From: Saprospiraceae bacterium
GTDB lineage: Bacteria > Bacteroidota > Bacteroidia > Chitinophagales > Saprospiraceae
NCBI GenBank assembly: GCA_020629255.1
Contig: JAHDDR010000006.1
Coordinates: forward strand, 1 to 48,825
DNA length: 48,825 nucleotides
Direction: 5' to 3'
Shown: positions 16,731 through 25,895 of the stretch, piece by piece
Layout of the letters: each line of letters opens with the position of its first letter
How positions within the stretch are numbered: position 1 is the first letter of the stretch
The notes under the pieces: generated by a model
The model's database searches: none
Seen by the model: only the letters and a program-made list of their open reading frames with translations
What the model was told of the DNA's origin: nothing
Program-made: the position numbers and the translations under genes

Positions 16731-17261
16731 TTACGTCCCCTCATTACTGGGTTTCCAATTTAGTTTTTTAGCCAACAGTTTCCTGAATTCTTCTTGTTCG
16801 TTTTGATCCATCACTCGTTTCGGAATGATGTGTGCTGCGGTGAGCGTTTCGAAAAGCCAAAAGGCATTTTCTCGTTCTATAATATTGATGATGCCCTTCC
16901 ATTGTAGTTTGGCATCCAGATATTCGTTTTCCAAATGAATATGGCTCTCCTTGAATGTATACGTTTTTTCTGCCCAAAACCGTTCATTGATTTCATGATT
17001 ATAAAACCCTTTTGCAAAATTGGCTAAACGGTTGGTATAAAATTTATCATAGAATAAAAACCAAGCAAGGGCTAGTACTGCGATAGTTCCACCCAGAAAA
17101 TATTGCTGCTCCAAAAGGAATGCCAGTGCCAAAAGAAGGAAACCAACCGGCATGAGCCAGCCTATGCGTTGCCTTGATTTTTGCTTCCACGGAGCAGACC
17201 AATTCGTGAACACATATAAGTCGACTAATTCGGGTGTGGAAGAATTAAATTTGAATTGCAT
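16731..17261 (-). CDS. YcxB-like C-terminal domain membrane protein
   Basis: The 176-residue form starts at ATG 17259-17261 (MQFKFNSSTPELVDLYVF); the open frame runs further up to 17339 but would overlap the truA start. Two TM helices (about 36-72) are followed by the YcxB-type domain: YTFKESHIHLENEY, LQWKGIINIIERENAFWLF, then IIPKRVM and EEFRKLL. The last domain matches the YcxB/bPH-like family, whose function is unknown. It is divergent from truA with 53 bp between the start codons. Confidence 0.75.
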   Translation of the reverse strand: MQFKFNSSTPELVDLYVFTNWSAPWKQKSRQRIGWLMPVGFLLLALAFLLEQQYFLGGTIAVLALAWFLFYDKFYTNRLANFAKGFYNHEINERFWAEKTYTFKESHIHLENEYLDAKLQWKGIINIIERENAFWLFETLTAAHIIPKRVMDQNEQEEFRKLLAKKLNWKPSNEGT

Positions 17262-17314
17262 GGTCAATGGTATTGTACATGGCAAATATAGAATTAAATT
17301 TGCAGAGTAATAGG

Positions 17315-18064
17315 ATGAGATTCTTCGCAAAAATAGCATATAATGGCACTCGGTTTGTCGGATGGCAAATCCAACCTAACGGAATGTCTATACAACAAAG
17401 CATTAATGAGTGTATGTCTATGATCTTGAGGCAGCCCATTGAAGTAACAGGTTGTGGACGGACAGATGCAGGCGTACATGCGTCACAATTTTTTCTTCAT
17501 TTTGATTTTGATGGTGAATTTCCGAAAGGATTTGTGAACCGATTAAATAAAGTCTTGCCTGATGATATTGTTTTCTACGATATTTTCGAAGTCAACGGCG
17601 ATGCCCATACTCGGTTTGATGCTCGCAAAAGGAGCTATGAATATCATCTAACGTTTAAGCGGACGCCTTTTCAAAAAGAAACGATTTATTACTACCCCTA
17701 TCAACAAACACTGGATTTTGATTTGATGAACCAAGCAGCGGCGTTGCTTTTAGAGTACAAGGAGTTCAAGCCTTTTTGTAAAACACAGTCTGATGCCAAA
17801 ACTATGTTTTGTGATTTGTTCCGCTCCGAATGGGTAAAGGAAAGTGAAAGCCATTGGGTCTTCCATGTTTCTGCCAATCGCTTCCTTCGGGGCATGGTGA
17901 GGCTGATTGTTGGCATGTGCATCCATGTAGGGCGAGGGAAACTCCTGTTGGCGGACATAAAAAAAGCTATGGATCACCAAGAAATGATTCCGCACAGTTA
18001 TTCGGTTCCTGCCTTGGGTCTTTTCCTTACGGAGGTGGTTTATCCCGACAATGTATTATTCTAA
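17315..18064 (+). CDS. truA: tRNA pseudouridine(38-40) synthase TruA
   Basis: With ATG 17315 the product is 249 residues, starting MRFFAKIAYNGTRFVGWQ, the normal TruA N-terminus; the longer open frame from 17267 adds 16 atypical residues. The catalytic loop is GCGRTDAGVHA with Asp51. Other motifs are DARKRSYEYHL (about 108-118) and the C-terminal FLRGMVRLIVGMCIHVGRGK. It isomerises U38-U40 in tRNA anticodon arms. Its 3' end is 4 bp from the convergent EAD11-like gene. Confidence 0.95.
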   Translation: MRFFAKIAYNGTRFVGWQIQPNGMSIQQSINECMSMILRQPIEVTGCGRTDAGVHASQFFLHFDFDGEFPKGFVNRLNKVLPDDIVFYDIFEVNGDAHTRFDARKRSYEYHLTFKRTPFQKETIYYYPYQQTLDFDLMNQAAALLLEYKEFKPFCKTQSDAKTMFCDLFRSEWVKESESHWVFHVSANRFLRGMVRLIVGMCIHVGRGKLLLADIKKAMDHQEMIPHSYSVPALGLFLTEVVYPDNVLF

Positions 18065-18068
18065 TATA

Positions 18069-19211
18069 TTACTTTGTAAAAGTATATTCGTCATGTAACT
18101 CGTGGTTTTCGCACTCAATAATAAACTTGGCCGAAGAAATATTATCCGAAGAAATCCATTTTGTTACTTCATATGGCAATATGAATTTTCGCTCTGCTCT
18201 AGCCCGCTTACCTTTGTACTCCTGCCCATTCATTTTCTTGAATTCATAGGTTAAATAAGGTTCACATGTTGGTTGGAGCATCTTTTTATTTAATTCAACT
18301 CTAACCCCTTTTATTTCAGGACTTAGAGTTTTCAATAATGTTTTCTTCTCTTTTACTATCGAGTAAAAACAACCTGCTCGCATCTTACAATCTCTTTTCC
18401 GCTTATTTTTTTCATTGATTTTTTGTTTCACTGCTTTTATTTCATCTAAAATATATTCTTGATATTCAGCACTTTCTTTCGCTACATCCCCTTCTGAAAG
18501 CTCTTCATAAATAGCCAAAGAATTTTCTAAATTTCCACTATTTTCCGCTGTTTGTGCCCTTAAAATTTTGTTAGAATCCTCTATATATCCTTTAAAAAAA
18601 TTAGCTTTTTCAGAATCGGGTATTTGATTTAAAGCAATAATGGCATCTCTATAATCTCTGTTTGAAAAATGCTCTAGCCCTTGTGTTACATAATTGCATG
18701 ATAAAAGGCGCATATTACCCAATTCATCTAATTCATTGATATATTTTTCATAACAGTCCTTTGCTTTTTTGTAAATATCCTTGTCTGTAATTGCCGTTTT
18801 ATAAATATAATCGCAATTCGTTATTTTTCCATTATTTAAATAATTAAGAAAAAAGAACAAGAGGGCTATTAATATTAAAAGGACTAAGCCCGCAAAAATC
18901 ATATACTTTTTTTTATTATTACGGTGATGATCTGGGACATCCTTAACAAGTATATCCGGTTCATTAATTACCGATAAAAAATCTAAAAAATCAGATGTGA
19001 TTTTATTTTTATTAAGGGCATAATTTTCATCAGAAATGACGCCCTTAATTCGTTTATTTTCCAAGTCTTGGAAACGACTGGTCAGCAAATCCAGTGATTT
19101 GTTTTTGGACGATGTTCGGGTTAAATTTTTCCGAATTAGTTCCAACCCCATTCTTAGATTGGAGTCAAGAATAAACTCTTTGGTTTGTTCGATTATCTTT
19201 TCATTTATCAT
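18069..19211 (-). CDS. Membrane protein with an N-terminal EAD11-like (effector-associated) domain
   Basis: This 380-residue protein has three parts. Residues 1-85 are helical and read like effector-associated domain 11: a first pair of helices, then LTSRFQDLENKRIKGVISDE, then NKITSDFLDFLSVINE. A TM helix follows at about 103-126. The remaining, probably extracytoplasmic or TPR-like part (127-280) is helical, with four Cys, and ends in a beta-rich domain (about 295-380) with CEPYLTYEF. EAD domains couple sensors and effectors in bacterial conflict systems. No NTPase or effector is adjacent. The EAD11 call is from motif memory; the C-terminal domain is unrecognised. Confidence 0.6.
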   Translation of the reverse strand: MINEKIIEQTKEFILDSNLRMGLELIRKNLTRTSSKNKSLDLLTSRFQDLENKRIKGVISDENYALNKNKITSDFLDFLSVINEPDILVKDVPDHHRNNKKKYMIFAGLVLLILIALLFFFLNYLNNGKITNCDYIYKTAITDKDIYKKAKDCYEKYINELDELGNMRLLSCNYVTQGLEHFSNRDYRDAIIALNQIPDSEKANFFKGYIEDSNKILRAQTAENSGNLENSLAIYEELSEGDVAKESAEYQEYILDEIKAVKQKINEKNKRKRDCKMRAGCFYSIVKEKKTLLKTLSPEIKGVRVELNKKMLQPTCEPYLTYEFKKMNGQEYKGKRARAERKFILPYEVTKWISSDNISSAKFIIECENHELHDEYTFTK

Positions 19212-19248
19212 TATTTTTGGTTTTAAGGTGCTTGAAAAGTAAAATAAC

Positions 19249-21264
19249 TTACTCTAATTTTTCTCGATAGGCATTCGCATTTGCGGTATCTCCCATTTGT
19301 TCATAGGTATTGATGATGGCTTGTACCACTCTTCCCACATTATCAGGATCCGTGTTGATTTCTTCGGCTTTCAGCAGGTGCTTGAGTGCTTCTTGATGAT
19401 TCCCCATCACACTATAGGTCGTTCCCAAAAAGAAATGATATTTCGGTTCTTTGGGTTGCTTTTGTATGAGTTCGCTAAATAATGTAATTGCCGTATTAAA
19501 ATCCTTATTCTGACTGGCTGTAATCGCCTTCTTCTCTAAATCTTCAAAGCCTGAAATCTTTTTCATTTCTAGGGCTTTGTTGAGATTCTCTTCAGCATCT
19601 GCAAAAGAAGGGTCGAGCTGTAACGCCGCTTGATAATTTTGGATCGCCACATCATAATTTCCTAAATAAAAATTGGCATTTCCTCTTAGAAGATAGGCTC
19701 CTTTATAGGTCGGATGAATTTCTAAGGTTCTGTTCAGGTGCATGATGGATTCTCTGAGCATTTCTTTTTCTTTGGGAGTTCCTTTTGTTCCTTCATCTTG
19801 CGAACGGACAGACAATTCTCCACCTATCGCATTCCGTACTTTGGCACTGTTGGGATACTTATCCCAATCGGTGGCAAAAAGCGAATAATTGCTTTTCCAA
19901 ACCATGGAACGAGTAACTGATTTATACACAAAACCCAAGAAGACGATTCCCATTATTGCCATGGCTGGTGCAAATTGTTTGTAGGCAGTAATCTCTTTTC
20001 CTCCATTCAATTTTTTGGCTAATTGATAGAGAAGAATGGCTATGATCCAACAAAATCCGACAGAGGGAATAAATAGGAAACGTTCTGCCATATTCACTCC
20101 GATATTGACGGGGATATTGGAAACGAGGAAAAGGGATGTCAGATAAAAAGCAACGCCGTAAGCGATATAATTCCGTTTCAATACGCCCCAAATGCTGAAG
20201 GCAATTAAGCCGATATAACTTAATACCGATAATGCTACGGCAGGATCTGAGAGCACCTTTACGGCGATGGCTCTTGGATAGTAATCGTGGGTTAGGGGGT
20301 GGGGGAATATCAACAATTGGATATATTTTCCGAGGGTATAGAATATGGTGGCATATTTTTCTCCGCTATTCAAATTCAAGAACGGATTGTTCATCAATTC
20401 ATTCGATTCTGCTCCTCCAACTAAAGGGATGCCGATTGCCGTCCTCAGTATCATATACAAAACGAAAGCTATAATGTAGGGAGCCGTATGCTTGAAGCTT
20501 TCGGGAATGCTTATCTTCCTAAAAATAAAAAATGAAATGGCTGCAATCGGAATAAAAACGACCGCCATTTCTTTTGCCATTAATGCTAAGAAAAAAAGAA
20601 GCCCGGCAAAAACTCCGTTTTTAACCATGTCCTTTTCATCAAAACCCTTGAATGAATACCACATGGCTGCGAGAGACAATAACAAGGTCATAATTTCGTC
20701 CCGACCTTTTACATTGGCGACTACTTCGGTGTGCACGGGATGAATGGCAAACAATAGGGCAGTAACGAAGGCAACGAAGTATACAAAACTTTCTTTTCTG
20801 TTGTTATTGAGCATTTTTAGCAACAAGACAAAGAGCAGTACAACGGTTAGTCCATACCATAGAATATTCATGATGTGATACATCATCGGGTTGAGTCCGA
20901 ATAATTCGTATCCGACCGCAAACATAATGGGTGTTAGTGGGCGATAACGACCTCCTTCTACCAAATCGTCTTTGCCTTCTACTTTGAAAAATCCTCGGAA
21001 GGTATCATAAGTCAACAAGCCCTTGATGCCTGAAATTCCTTCTTTTGTGAAATCATTATTGGTAATGACAATGGCATCATCTTGAGTGAATTCATGACCG
21101 ATTGTTCCTACATATATCAGGCAACTTACCAAAAATAATTTGAGGCAAAGAAGTTTTTTATTGGTGAAATAGGAAGGAAAGCCACTAGCTTGTTTTGCCG
21201 TAACTTTTGGTGTTCCTTTTGTTTTTTCTACCTCTTTGTTCTTTCGTTTTTTCTTCTTTGCCAT
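19249..21264 (-). CDS. TMTC-like membrane glycosyltransferase with C-terminal TPRs
   Basis: This 671-residue protein has a basic N-terminus and about ten TM helices (about 36-460). The first loop has EFTQDDAIVITNN, the acidic DD signature of GT-C transferases, and GGRYRPLTPIMF followed by MYHIMNILWYG, typical of the PMT/TMTC-like O-mannosyltransferase superfamily. Three or more TPR units follow (about 520-670), for example AYLLRGNANFYLGNYDVAIQ. Related proteins use polyprenyl-phosphate sugars to glycosylate secreted proteins; activity here is inferred. It lies 37 bp upstream of the EAD11-like gene on the same strand and may share its transcript. Confidence 0.8.
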   Translation of the reverse strand: MAKKKKRKNKEVEKTKGTPKVTAKQASGFPSYFTNKKLLCLKLFLVSCLIYVGTIGHEFTQDDAIVITNNDFTKEGISGIKGLLTYDTFRGFFKVEGKDDLVEGGRYRPLTPIMFAVGYELFGLNPMMYHIMNILWYGLTVVLLFVLLLKMLNNNRKESFVYFVAFVTALLFAIHPVHTEVVANVKGRDEIMTLLLSLAAMWYSFKGFDEKDMVKNGVFAGLLFFLALMAKEMAVVFIPIAAISFFIFRKISIPESFKHTAPYIIAFVLYMILRTAIGIPLVGGAESNELMNNPFLNLNSGEKYATIFYTLGKYIQLLIFPHPLTHDYYPRAIAVKVLSDPAVALSVLSYIGLIAFSIWGVLKRNYIAYGVAFYLTSLFLVSNIPVNIGVNMAERFLFIPSVGFCWIIAILLYQLAKKLNGGKEITAYKQFAPAMAIMGIVFLGFVYKSVTRSMVWKSNYSLFATDWDKYPNSAKVRNAIGGELSVRSQDEGTKGTPKEKEMLRESIMHLNRTLEIHPTYKGAYLLRGNANFYLGNYDVAIQNYQAALQLDPSFADAEENLNKALEMKKISGFEDLEKKAITASQNKDFNTAITLFSELIQKQPKEPKYHFFLGTTYSVMGNHQEALKHLLKAEEINTDPDNVGRVVQAIINTYEQMGDTANANAYREKLE

Positions 21265-21285
21265 AATTGGAATTTCATTGTCTAT

Positions 21286-21451
21286 TAGACTTTGTTACGA
21301 ATAATTGATTATAGGCCAATTGATTTTTTGTAAAATCTACTGCGTTATTTCCCTTAGCCGTAGCTAAGGCTACGATTTTCGGAAAATGCCTTGTATATTT
21401 TCAAAACCTCTAATTTCCCTTCAATAAAAAAACTGTTCGTAATATAGTCTA
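21286..21451. repeat. MITE-like hairpin element with 16-bp terminal inverted repeats
   Basis: The ends TAGACTTTGTTACGAA (21286-21301) and TTCGTAATATAGTCTA (21436-21451) are inverted repeats with 13 of 16 matches, and both termini carry TA. The body folds on itself: CCTTAGC (21352-21358) pairs with GCTAAGG (21363-21369) at the apex, and flanking segments such as TTTTGTAAAATCTAC and GTATATTTTCAAAA also pair. It holds no open frame and fills most of the gap between the TMTC-like gene and the next gene. It is probably a non-autonomous mobile element or REP-like sequence. Confidence 0.55.
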
Positions 21452-21515
21452 TCCTACAAATATAAATTTTAAGAATATCACTAGAATCATATTAGAGGAA
21501 AAAATCTATTTGCTC

Positions 21516-22256
21516 TTACAAAGATGCAAATGGATCGGGCGTTCCGAATTCATTCCAATCGGATGCAGATTTAATGTTTGTCAATTCGATATTGCCAATG
21601 GCCAATTGATGTTGTTTCGCAATTTTTGCTCCCGTAGGAAGGGTGATCCAATCTTCCCAAGTAGTTTCGATGCCGCCTATTGGTATGATGTTTACCCACA
21701 TTTGCCAAGCGGTCGGTATATGATTTTCATCTAAGAACCACAAGTAAGAATCGCCGGGGGTGATGCCGCCGCCATCGTGAGTAATGAGCAGTCCTTCTTT
21801 TCCGTTTGGCATTTGCACCACCGATCTTCTTACTCCTTTGTCATATATCTTGACCATCGGATTGAGCCAATAGGAGTCGTTCAGAAAATAGCCCCATGCT
21901 GTGAGTATGATTTCTTTTGCTTGGATTTCATTATCTATTTTTTGTCCATTTTTCCAAGCGGTTCCTTTTGCTGTATTGACATCAAAAATGGCTTTGTAGT
22001 CTGCCCATTCTGTTTGTGCAAAATGTCTTTTTTTATCCCAAATATGATCGTGTTCGCCCCTGAATGTGAATTGGATGATGTGAGTGGTATCCCAAGCCAT
22101 TTTATTGACGGCTTCTAACATTTTTTGAGCGATCTGTTCGGCTTTTTGTCCTTCCTGCCCTTGGGGTAATTTCTTATGGAGGAAAAAATAAGCGGCGACC
22201 ATTACTAGGAGGAGAAATAAAAAAATGAATACTAGGATTTTCAGGAACTTTTTCAT
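21516..22256 (-). CDS. Membrane-anchored protein of unknown function
   Basis: The start at ATG 22254-22256 gives 246 residues beginning MKKFLKILVFIF; the open frame runs 11 codons further up without improving the N-terminus. One TM helix or uncleaved signal (about 5-25) precedes a periplasmic domain of alternating strands rich in Trp, with IIQFTFRGEHDHIWDKKR, a repeated W-D/N pattern and ITHDGGGITPGDSYLWFLD. The fold resembles lipid-binding or lipoprotein-sorting beta barrels only vaguely. I do not recognise the family. It lies after a MITE-like element and is divergent from scpA. Confidence 0.75.
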   Translation of the reverse strand: MKKFLKILVFIFLFLLLVMVAAYFFLHKKLPQGQEGQKAEQIAQKMLEAVNKMAWDTTHIIQFTFRGEHDHIWDKKRHFAQTEWADYKAIFDVNTAKGTAWKNGQKIDNEIQAKEIILTAWGYFLNDSYWLNPMVKIYDKGVRRSVVQMPNGKEGLLITHDGGGITPGDSYLWFLDENHIPTAWQMWVNIIPIGGIETTWEDWITLPTGAKIAKQHQLAIGNIELTNIKSASDWNEFGTPDPFASL

Positions 22257-22381
22257 AAGAATGCTTTTGATTGTTACAATATTAATCAAATTCGTGAGGA
22301 TTATGTTCTTATCTATTTATTTCGGCATTTGGTATTGAAAAAATAGAGTAACTTCGCAGTCCGTTAAGGAATATACTAGGA

Positions 22382-23149
22382 ATGGCGACATACAATATCA
22401 AATTACCACAATTCGAGGGTCCTTTCGACCTTCTTCTTTTCTTTATTGAAAGGGATGAATTGGATGTGAATGACATTCCTATTGCTTCCATCACCAATGA
22501 TTTTTTGGATTATATCCGACAAATGGAAACGCTGAATATTGATTTGGCGAGTGAGTTCATTGTCGTTGCAGCTACGCTTTGCCGCATTAAGGCGAAACTC
22601 TTATTGCCCCGTAAGGAATTGGATGAGGAAGGAAACGAAATTGATCCGAGGGCGGAATTGGTTCAACAATTATTGGAGTACAAGCGTTACAAGAATATTC
22701 TTGATGAGATGAGGCAGATGGAGGAGGATCGATCCAATCGAATTGGGCGGGGAAATGCTGTTTCGGAATTGAAGCAATTGGCACAAAAAGCTTTGGTCGA
22801 TGCGGAGTTGGAATCCTTGAATCTGTTTAAATTGTTGCAGACGTTCAAGAATGTATTGGAACGATATGATGATAGTCAGAAAGATCGCTCCCATAAAGTA
22901 TTGAGGTATAATTATACCCTAGAAGATCAAAAAGATTTTGTTCGGAATTTAGTGGTGGTTGGAGATAAATCAACCTTTGGGATGATTTTCAAGGAATGTG
23001 AAAATAGAATCCATGCCATTTTTAATTTCTTGGCAATTTTGGAATTGATCCAACTAGAAGAAATCGGAATTATTGTAGGAGAAGGGATGAATAATTTTTG
23101 GATATACAAAAAAGAAAAAACAGACGTTGACCCAGAAGGAATCGAGTGA
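22382..23149 (+). CDS. scpA: Segregation and condensation protein A
   Basis: This 255-residue kleisin starts MATYNIKLPQFEGPFDLLLF, the invariant ScpA N-terminus, followed by IDLASEFIVVAATLCRIKAKLLLPR (about 54-78). A linker and a C-terminal winged-helix segment, FNFLAILELIQLEEIGI (about 220-236), complete it. ScpA bridges the SMC heads and binds ScpB for chromosome organisation. A weak promoter, TTG (22329-22331), 17 bp, TAACTTCG (22349-22356), precedes it. The 3' end overlaps the next gene by 23 bp. Confidence 0.93.
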   Translation: MATYNIKLPQFEGPFDLLLFFIERDELDVNDIPIASITNDFLDYIRQMETLNIDLASEFIVVAATLCRIKAKLLLPRKELDEEGNEIDPRAELVQQLLEYKRYKNILDEMRQMEEDRSNRIGRGNAVSELKQLAQKALVDAELESLNLFKLLQTFKNVLERYDDSQKDRSHKVLRYNYTLEDQKDFVRNLVVVGDKSTFGMIFKECENRIHAIFNFLAILELIQLEEIGIIVGEGMNNFWIYKKEKTDVDPEGIE

Positions 23150-24266
23150 TGATATTATCCTAGCGGAAGATGATTTCAGCAAAGAAGAGGAGGAAGTTCT
23201 GAAATCCATCAAGATGAATCGCATCATCATTCCCATCCTGTTGGGATTGGGGGTGGTTGGCTATATGTTATATAAGAACTGGGACAGCGAATCTTTCCAA
23301 GCGATTAAGTGGGATAATCATACTTTTTTCTGGATTGGAATGGCTGCTTTTTTGATGGTCTTCCGACATCTTGCTTATGCGTTCCGTCTTAGAATCATGA
23401 CGGACAATTTCTTTTCTTGGAAAAAAAGCATCGAACTTATTTTTATTTGGGAATTCAGTTCTTCTGTTTCCCCTACAAGTGTAGGTGGCTCGGCGGTGGC
23501 TCTTTTTGTTTTATCACAAGAAAAATTAGGTGCAGCAAAAACGACGGCTCTCGTCATTTATGCCATTGTATTGGATACGGTTTTCTTTTTGACGACCATT
23601 CCCCTCATGCTTTTGATTTTTGGAGGGGGCATCGTTCCTAAATTAGAAGACCTCGCTTTTGGGAGCTGGACTTTTTATGTCACCTTCATTATTATGGTGT
23701 TGTATGGTGCGTTCTTCTTTTATGGATTGTTTTTCAGTCCTAAGAATTTTAAATCCATTGCTCTTACCCTTACTAAACTACCATTCTTAAAACGATTTCG
23801 GGAAGGGGCTAGAGAATTGGGTGATGATATTATTGTTGCATCCAAAGAAATGACCAAGAGAAGTTGGGACTTCCACTTGAAGGCTTATCTTTCTACCGCC
23901 TTGGCTTGGTCTACTCGGTTTTTTGTATTGAATTGTCTCATTATCGCTTTCGCCAATCCAGAAATTATTTCTTTGTCTTTTTGGTCGCAGACCGAACTGT
24001 ATGCCAAGCTTCAATCTTTATTTGTGATTCTTCTTTTACTGCCTTCTCCGGGTGGGGCTGGCTTTGCAGAAGTGGTATTCGGTGGGTTCTTGATGGATGC
24101 CGGTTATGGGTTTACGAAATCCGTTACCATTATTATTGCCATGATTTGGAGGCTTCTTTCTTATTATCCTTATTTAATTGCCGGAGCTATTATTATTCCT
24201 TGGTGGTTGAGTGCCCGCTTGGCTGAAAGGAAACAACGAAAATTGGAAAAACAGAAAGGAGAATAG
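23127..24266 (+). CDS. Second lysylphosphatidylglycerol synthase TM-region / flippase-like protein
   Basis: This 379-residue protein has an acidic N-terminus and about eight TM helices from residue 32. Its signature SSSVSPTSVGGSAVALFVLS (about 110-129) and LLPSPGGAGFAEVVFGGFL (about 305-323) are those of the UPF0104 / LPG synthase TM family. It overlaps scpA by 23 bp using TTG at 23127; the next in-frame ATG is at 23214 (residue 30), and either could be used. Translational coupling to scpA is likely. It is a distant paralogue of the gene at 11846. The lipid substrate is unknown. Confidence 0.82.
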   Translation: MTQKESSDDIILAEDDFSKEEEEVLKSIKMNRIIIPILLGLGVVGYMLYKNWDSESFQAIKWDNHTFFWIGMAAFLMVFRHLAYAFRLRIMTDNFFSWKKSIELIFIWEFSSSVSPTSVGGSAVALFVLSQEKLGAAKTTALVIYAIVLDTVFFLTTIPLMLLIFGGGIVPKLEDLAFGSWTFYVTFIIMVLYGAFFFYGLFFSPKNFKSIALTLTKLPFLKRFREGARELGDDIIVASKEMTKRSWDFHLKAYLSTALAWSTRFFVLNCLIIAFANPEIISLSFWSQTELYAKLQSLFVILLLLPSPGGAGFAEVVFGGFLMDAGYGFTKSVTIIIAMIWRLLSYYPYLIAGAIIIPWWLSARLAERKQRKLEKQKGE

Positions 24267-24278
24267 TTGCCATTTCAT

Positions 24279-24992
24279 TTACTTAACCGCCAACGAAAAA
24301 ATAAGCCAAATAGCTGTTATAATAGATGTTATTATCATATAGGAAAGATAAGACATTACTGTTATCAACGATCCTTTTAAAATTCCGTTTTTCCAATCCA
24401 ATGAAAAAATATATTTGAATGTTATTAAAATATATACCATCGTGAATACAGTAATTAATGTATTGGCCAAGTTTCCATTAAATGAATAAAGAAATAAAAA
24501 AGGAATACAAAGAAAAGTGTAGTTACCCGCTACAAACAAGTTGATGGCCACATGCTCCATGTAATACCATTTCTTAAGCCTTGTGTTATAAATAAGATGT
24601 GTGAAAAAAGCAAAGACAGGTACACTTAAGAGCATGATGACATTCATGTACTTACTCATCAACTCCATCATTATCCCTATCTTTTCATTAATAAACTTGT
24701 CAGTCTCGCTATTTCCCTTTCCAAATGGTGATGTAGGAAACATATTTTCCATATCCACAAAATAATACATGATCAACGTGTATATCGTTACCGCCAGAAA
24801 TGAATATTTAATAGGATCCATGTACTTTTTCCGTTCTGTTGTAAAAAGGTATTCTTCTGTGGCTTTTTTAGGTTTTAGCAGAAACTCTTTGAATGTGAAA
24901 AAGACACCTTTTTCTAGATTCAGCACAGAACGAATTGAAGCAAGGATATGCTTGAGTGTTATTCTTTCGACTTCGGGATTTACGGGTGTCAT
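24279..24992 (-). CDS. DUF3667-like membrane protein without zinc ribbon
   Basis: From ATG 24990-24992 the product is 237 residues, starting MTPVNPEVERITLKHILASI. The open frame reaches 25031 but would overlap the end of the L,D-transpeptidase gene; this ATG is 11 bp past that stop. The pattern RITLKHILASI...EKGVFFTFKEFLLKPKKATEEYLF followed by ERKKYMDPIKYSFLAVTIY matches DUF3667, with about four to five TM helices after residue 75. The Cys-rich N-terminal ribbon found in many members is absent. Function is unknown. Confidence 0.7.
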   Translation of the reverse strand: MTPVNPEVERITLKHILASIRSVLNLEKGVFFTFKEFLLKPKKATEEYLFTTERKKYMDPIKYSFLAVTIYTLIMYYFVDMENMFPTSPFGKGNSETDKFINEKIGIMMELMSKYMNVIMLLSVPVFAFFTHLIYNTRLKKWYYMEHVAINLFVAGNYTFLCIPFLFLYSFNGNLANTLITVFTMVYILITFKYIFSLDWKNGILKGSLITVMSYLSYMIITSIITAIWLIFSLAVK

Positions 24993-25003
24993 ATCTTGAT
25001 TTT

Positions 25004-25855
25004 TTAATTGATTTCGGGTAAGCCGAACCATGTTTGTAATTGTGGATATTTATCTTTTGTGATTTGAATGAGTAATGGATTTTTTTGAGGATCGAGCCAT
25101 TGCAATAAGGACATCATATTTTCACGAGTTGTTGCAGTACAACCATGAGTGGGTTTGCCTTCCCCTCTCCAAATATGTATGATGATGCAGGAACCGTCGC
25201 CTGCTTCTACGGGAGTATTATGTTCTACAAAAATTCCTAGATCATATAAATCATCCTTCCTCAGCATTTCTTCGGCTGAGGTCCAATCTTTTTTTACTTT
25301 ATCTGTACTCACAATTTTATTATAGTGTTCCGATTTTACATCATCGACACAATAGAAGTTGTCTGCTACATCCAAAAAAGATAATTTGACGCCTTTCTCC
25401 CTCATTTCTTCTTGGGTTGCATTGCCAAATGCTGCACCAATATTGAAAATACCTGCGGGGGTTTTACCATCTCCTTCTTTTTTAAAAATGCCTCGTTTCA
25501 CATTATCGCTCAAGGCTCCTCCCTTTCCCCATGCCAAACCCGTTTTACCTATGGACACCGGATATGGTTCTCCTAATGATTTCCATTGTTCGTTTTCTAT
25601 TTCAAAACGATATAATTCTCCTTCAATCGTTGTGTCATCCGGCACTAAGGTTATCATGATTTGATGGCTTCCTTTTAAAGGAGTCCATAGGGGTTTTTGT
25701 CCGTGTTTAAAACCGAATTCTTTTGGATCTTGTTCTGGCATTTCGATTTCTGTTTGAATATGGGCGGGTTCTTTTTCCTTCTCCGGTTTTGATTCTTTTG
25801 GAGCCGGGTTGCAAGCACTCCAAACGAGTAAGAAAAACAATATTTTTTTCTTCAT
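25004..25855 (-). CDS. L,D-transpeptidase (YkuD family) lipoprotein
   Basis: With ATG 25853-25855 the 283-residue product starts MKKKILFFLLVWSAC, a lipoprotein signal with Cys15. A charged linker precedes the YkuD domain. The catalytic His and Cys are in SCIIIHIWRGEGKPTHGCTA, with His227 and Cys239 in this numbering. This domain cross-links meso-diaminopimelate residues of peptidoglycan or attaches proteins to it, or occurs as a carboxypeptidase-like variant. It probably forms an operon with the DUF3667 gene (11 bp apart) and with the methyltransferase gene 40 bp upstream. Confidence 0.87.
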   Translation of the reverse strand: MKKKILFFLLVWSACNPAPKESKPEKEKEPAHIQTEIEMPEQDPKEFGFKHGQKPLWTPLKGSHQIMITLVPDDTTIEGELYRFEIENEQWKSLGEPYPVSIGKTGLAWGKGGALSDNVKRGIFKKEGDGKTPAGIFNIGAAFGNATQEEMREKGVKLSFLDVADNFYCVDDVKSEHYNKIVSTDKVKKDWTSAEEMLRKDDLYDLGIFVEHNTPVEAGDGSCIIIHIWRGEGKPTHGCTATTRENMMSLLQWLDPQKNPLLIQITKDKYPQLQTWFGLPEIN

Positions 25856-25895
25856 GGCTGATTTAATTTCCAATCTAACTTATAGCTCATAACCA

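Noticed and set aside
17854-18249. 131-codon frame overlapping truA and the EAD11-like gene
   Set aside because: It lies inside truA in another frame and continues antisense to the next gene; both of those are well supported.
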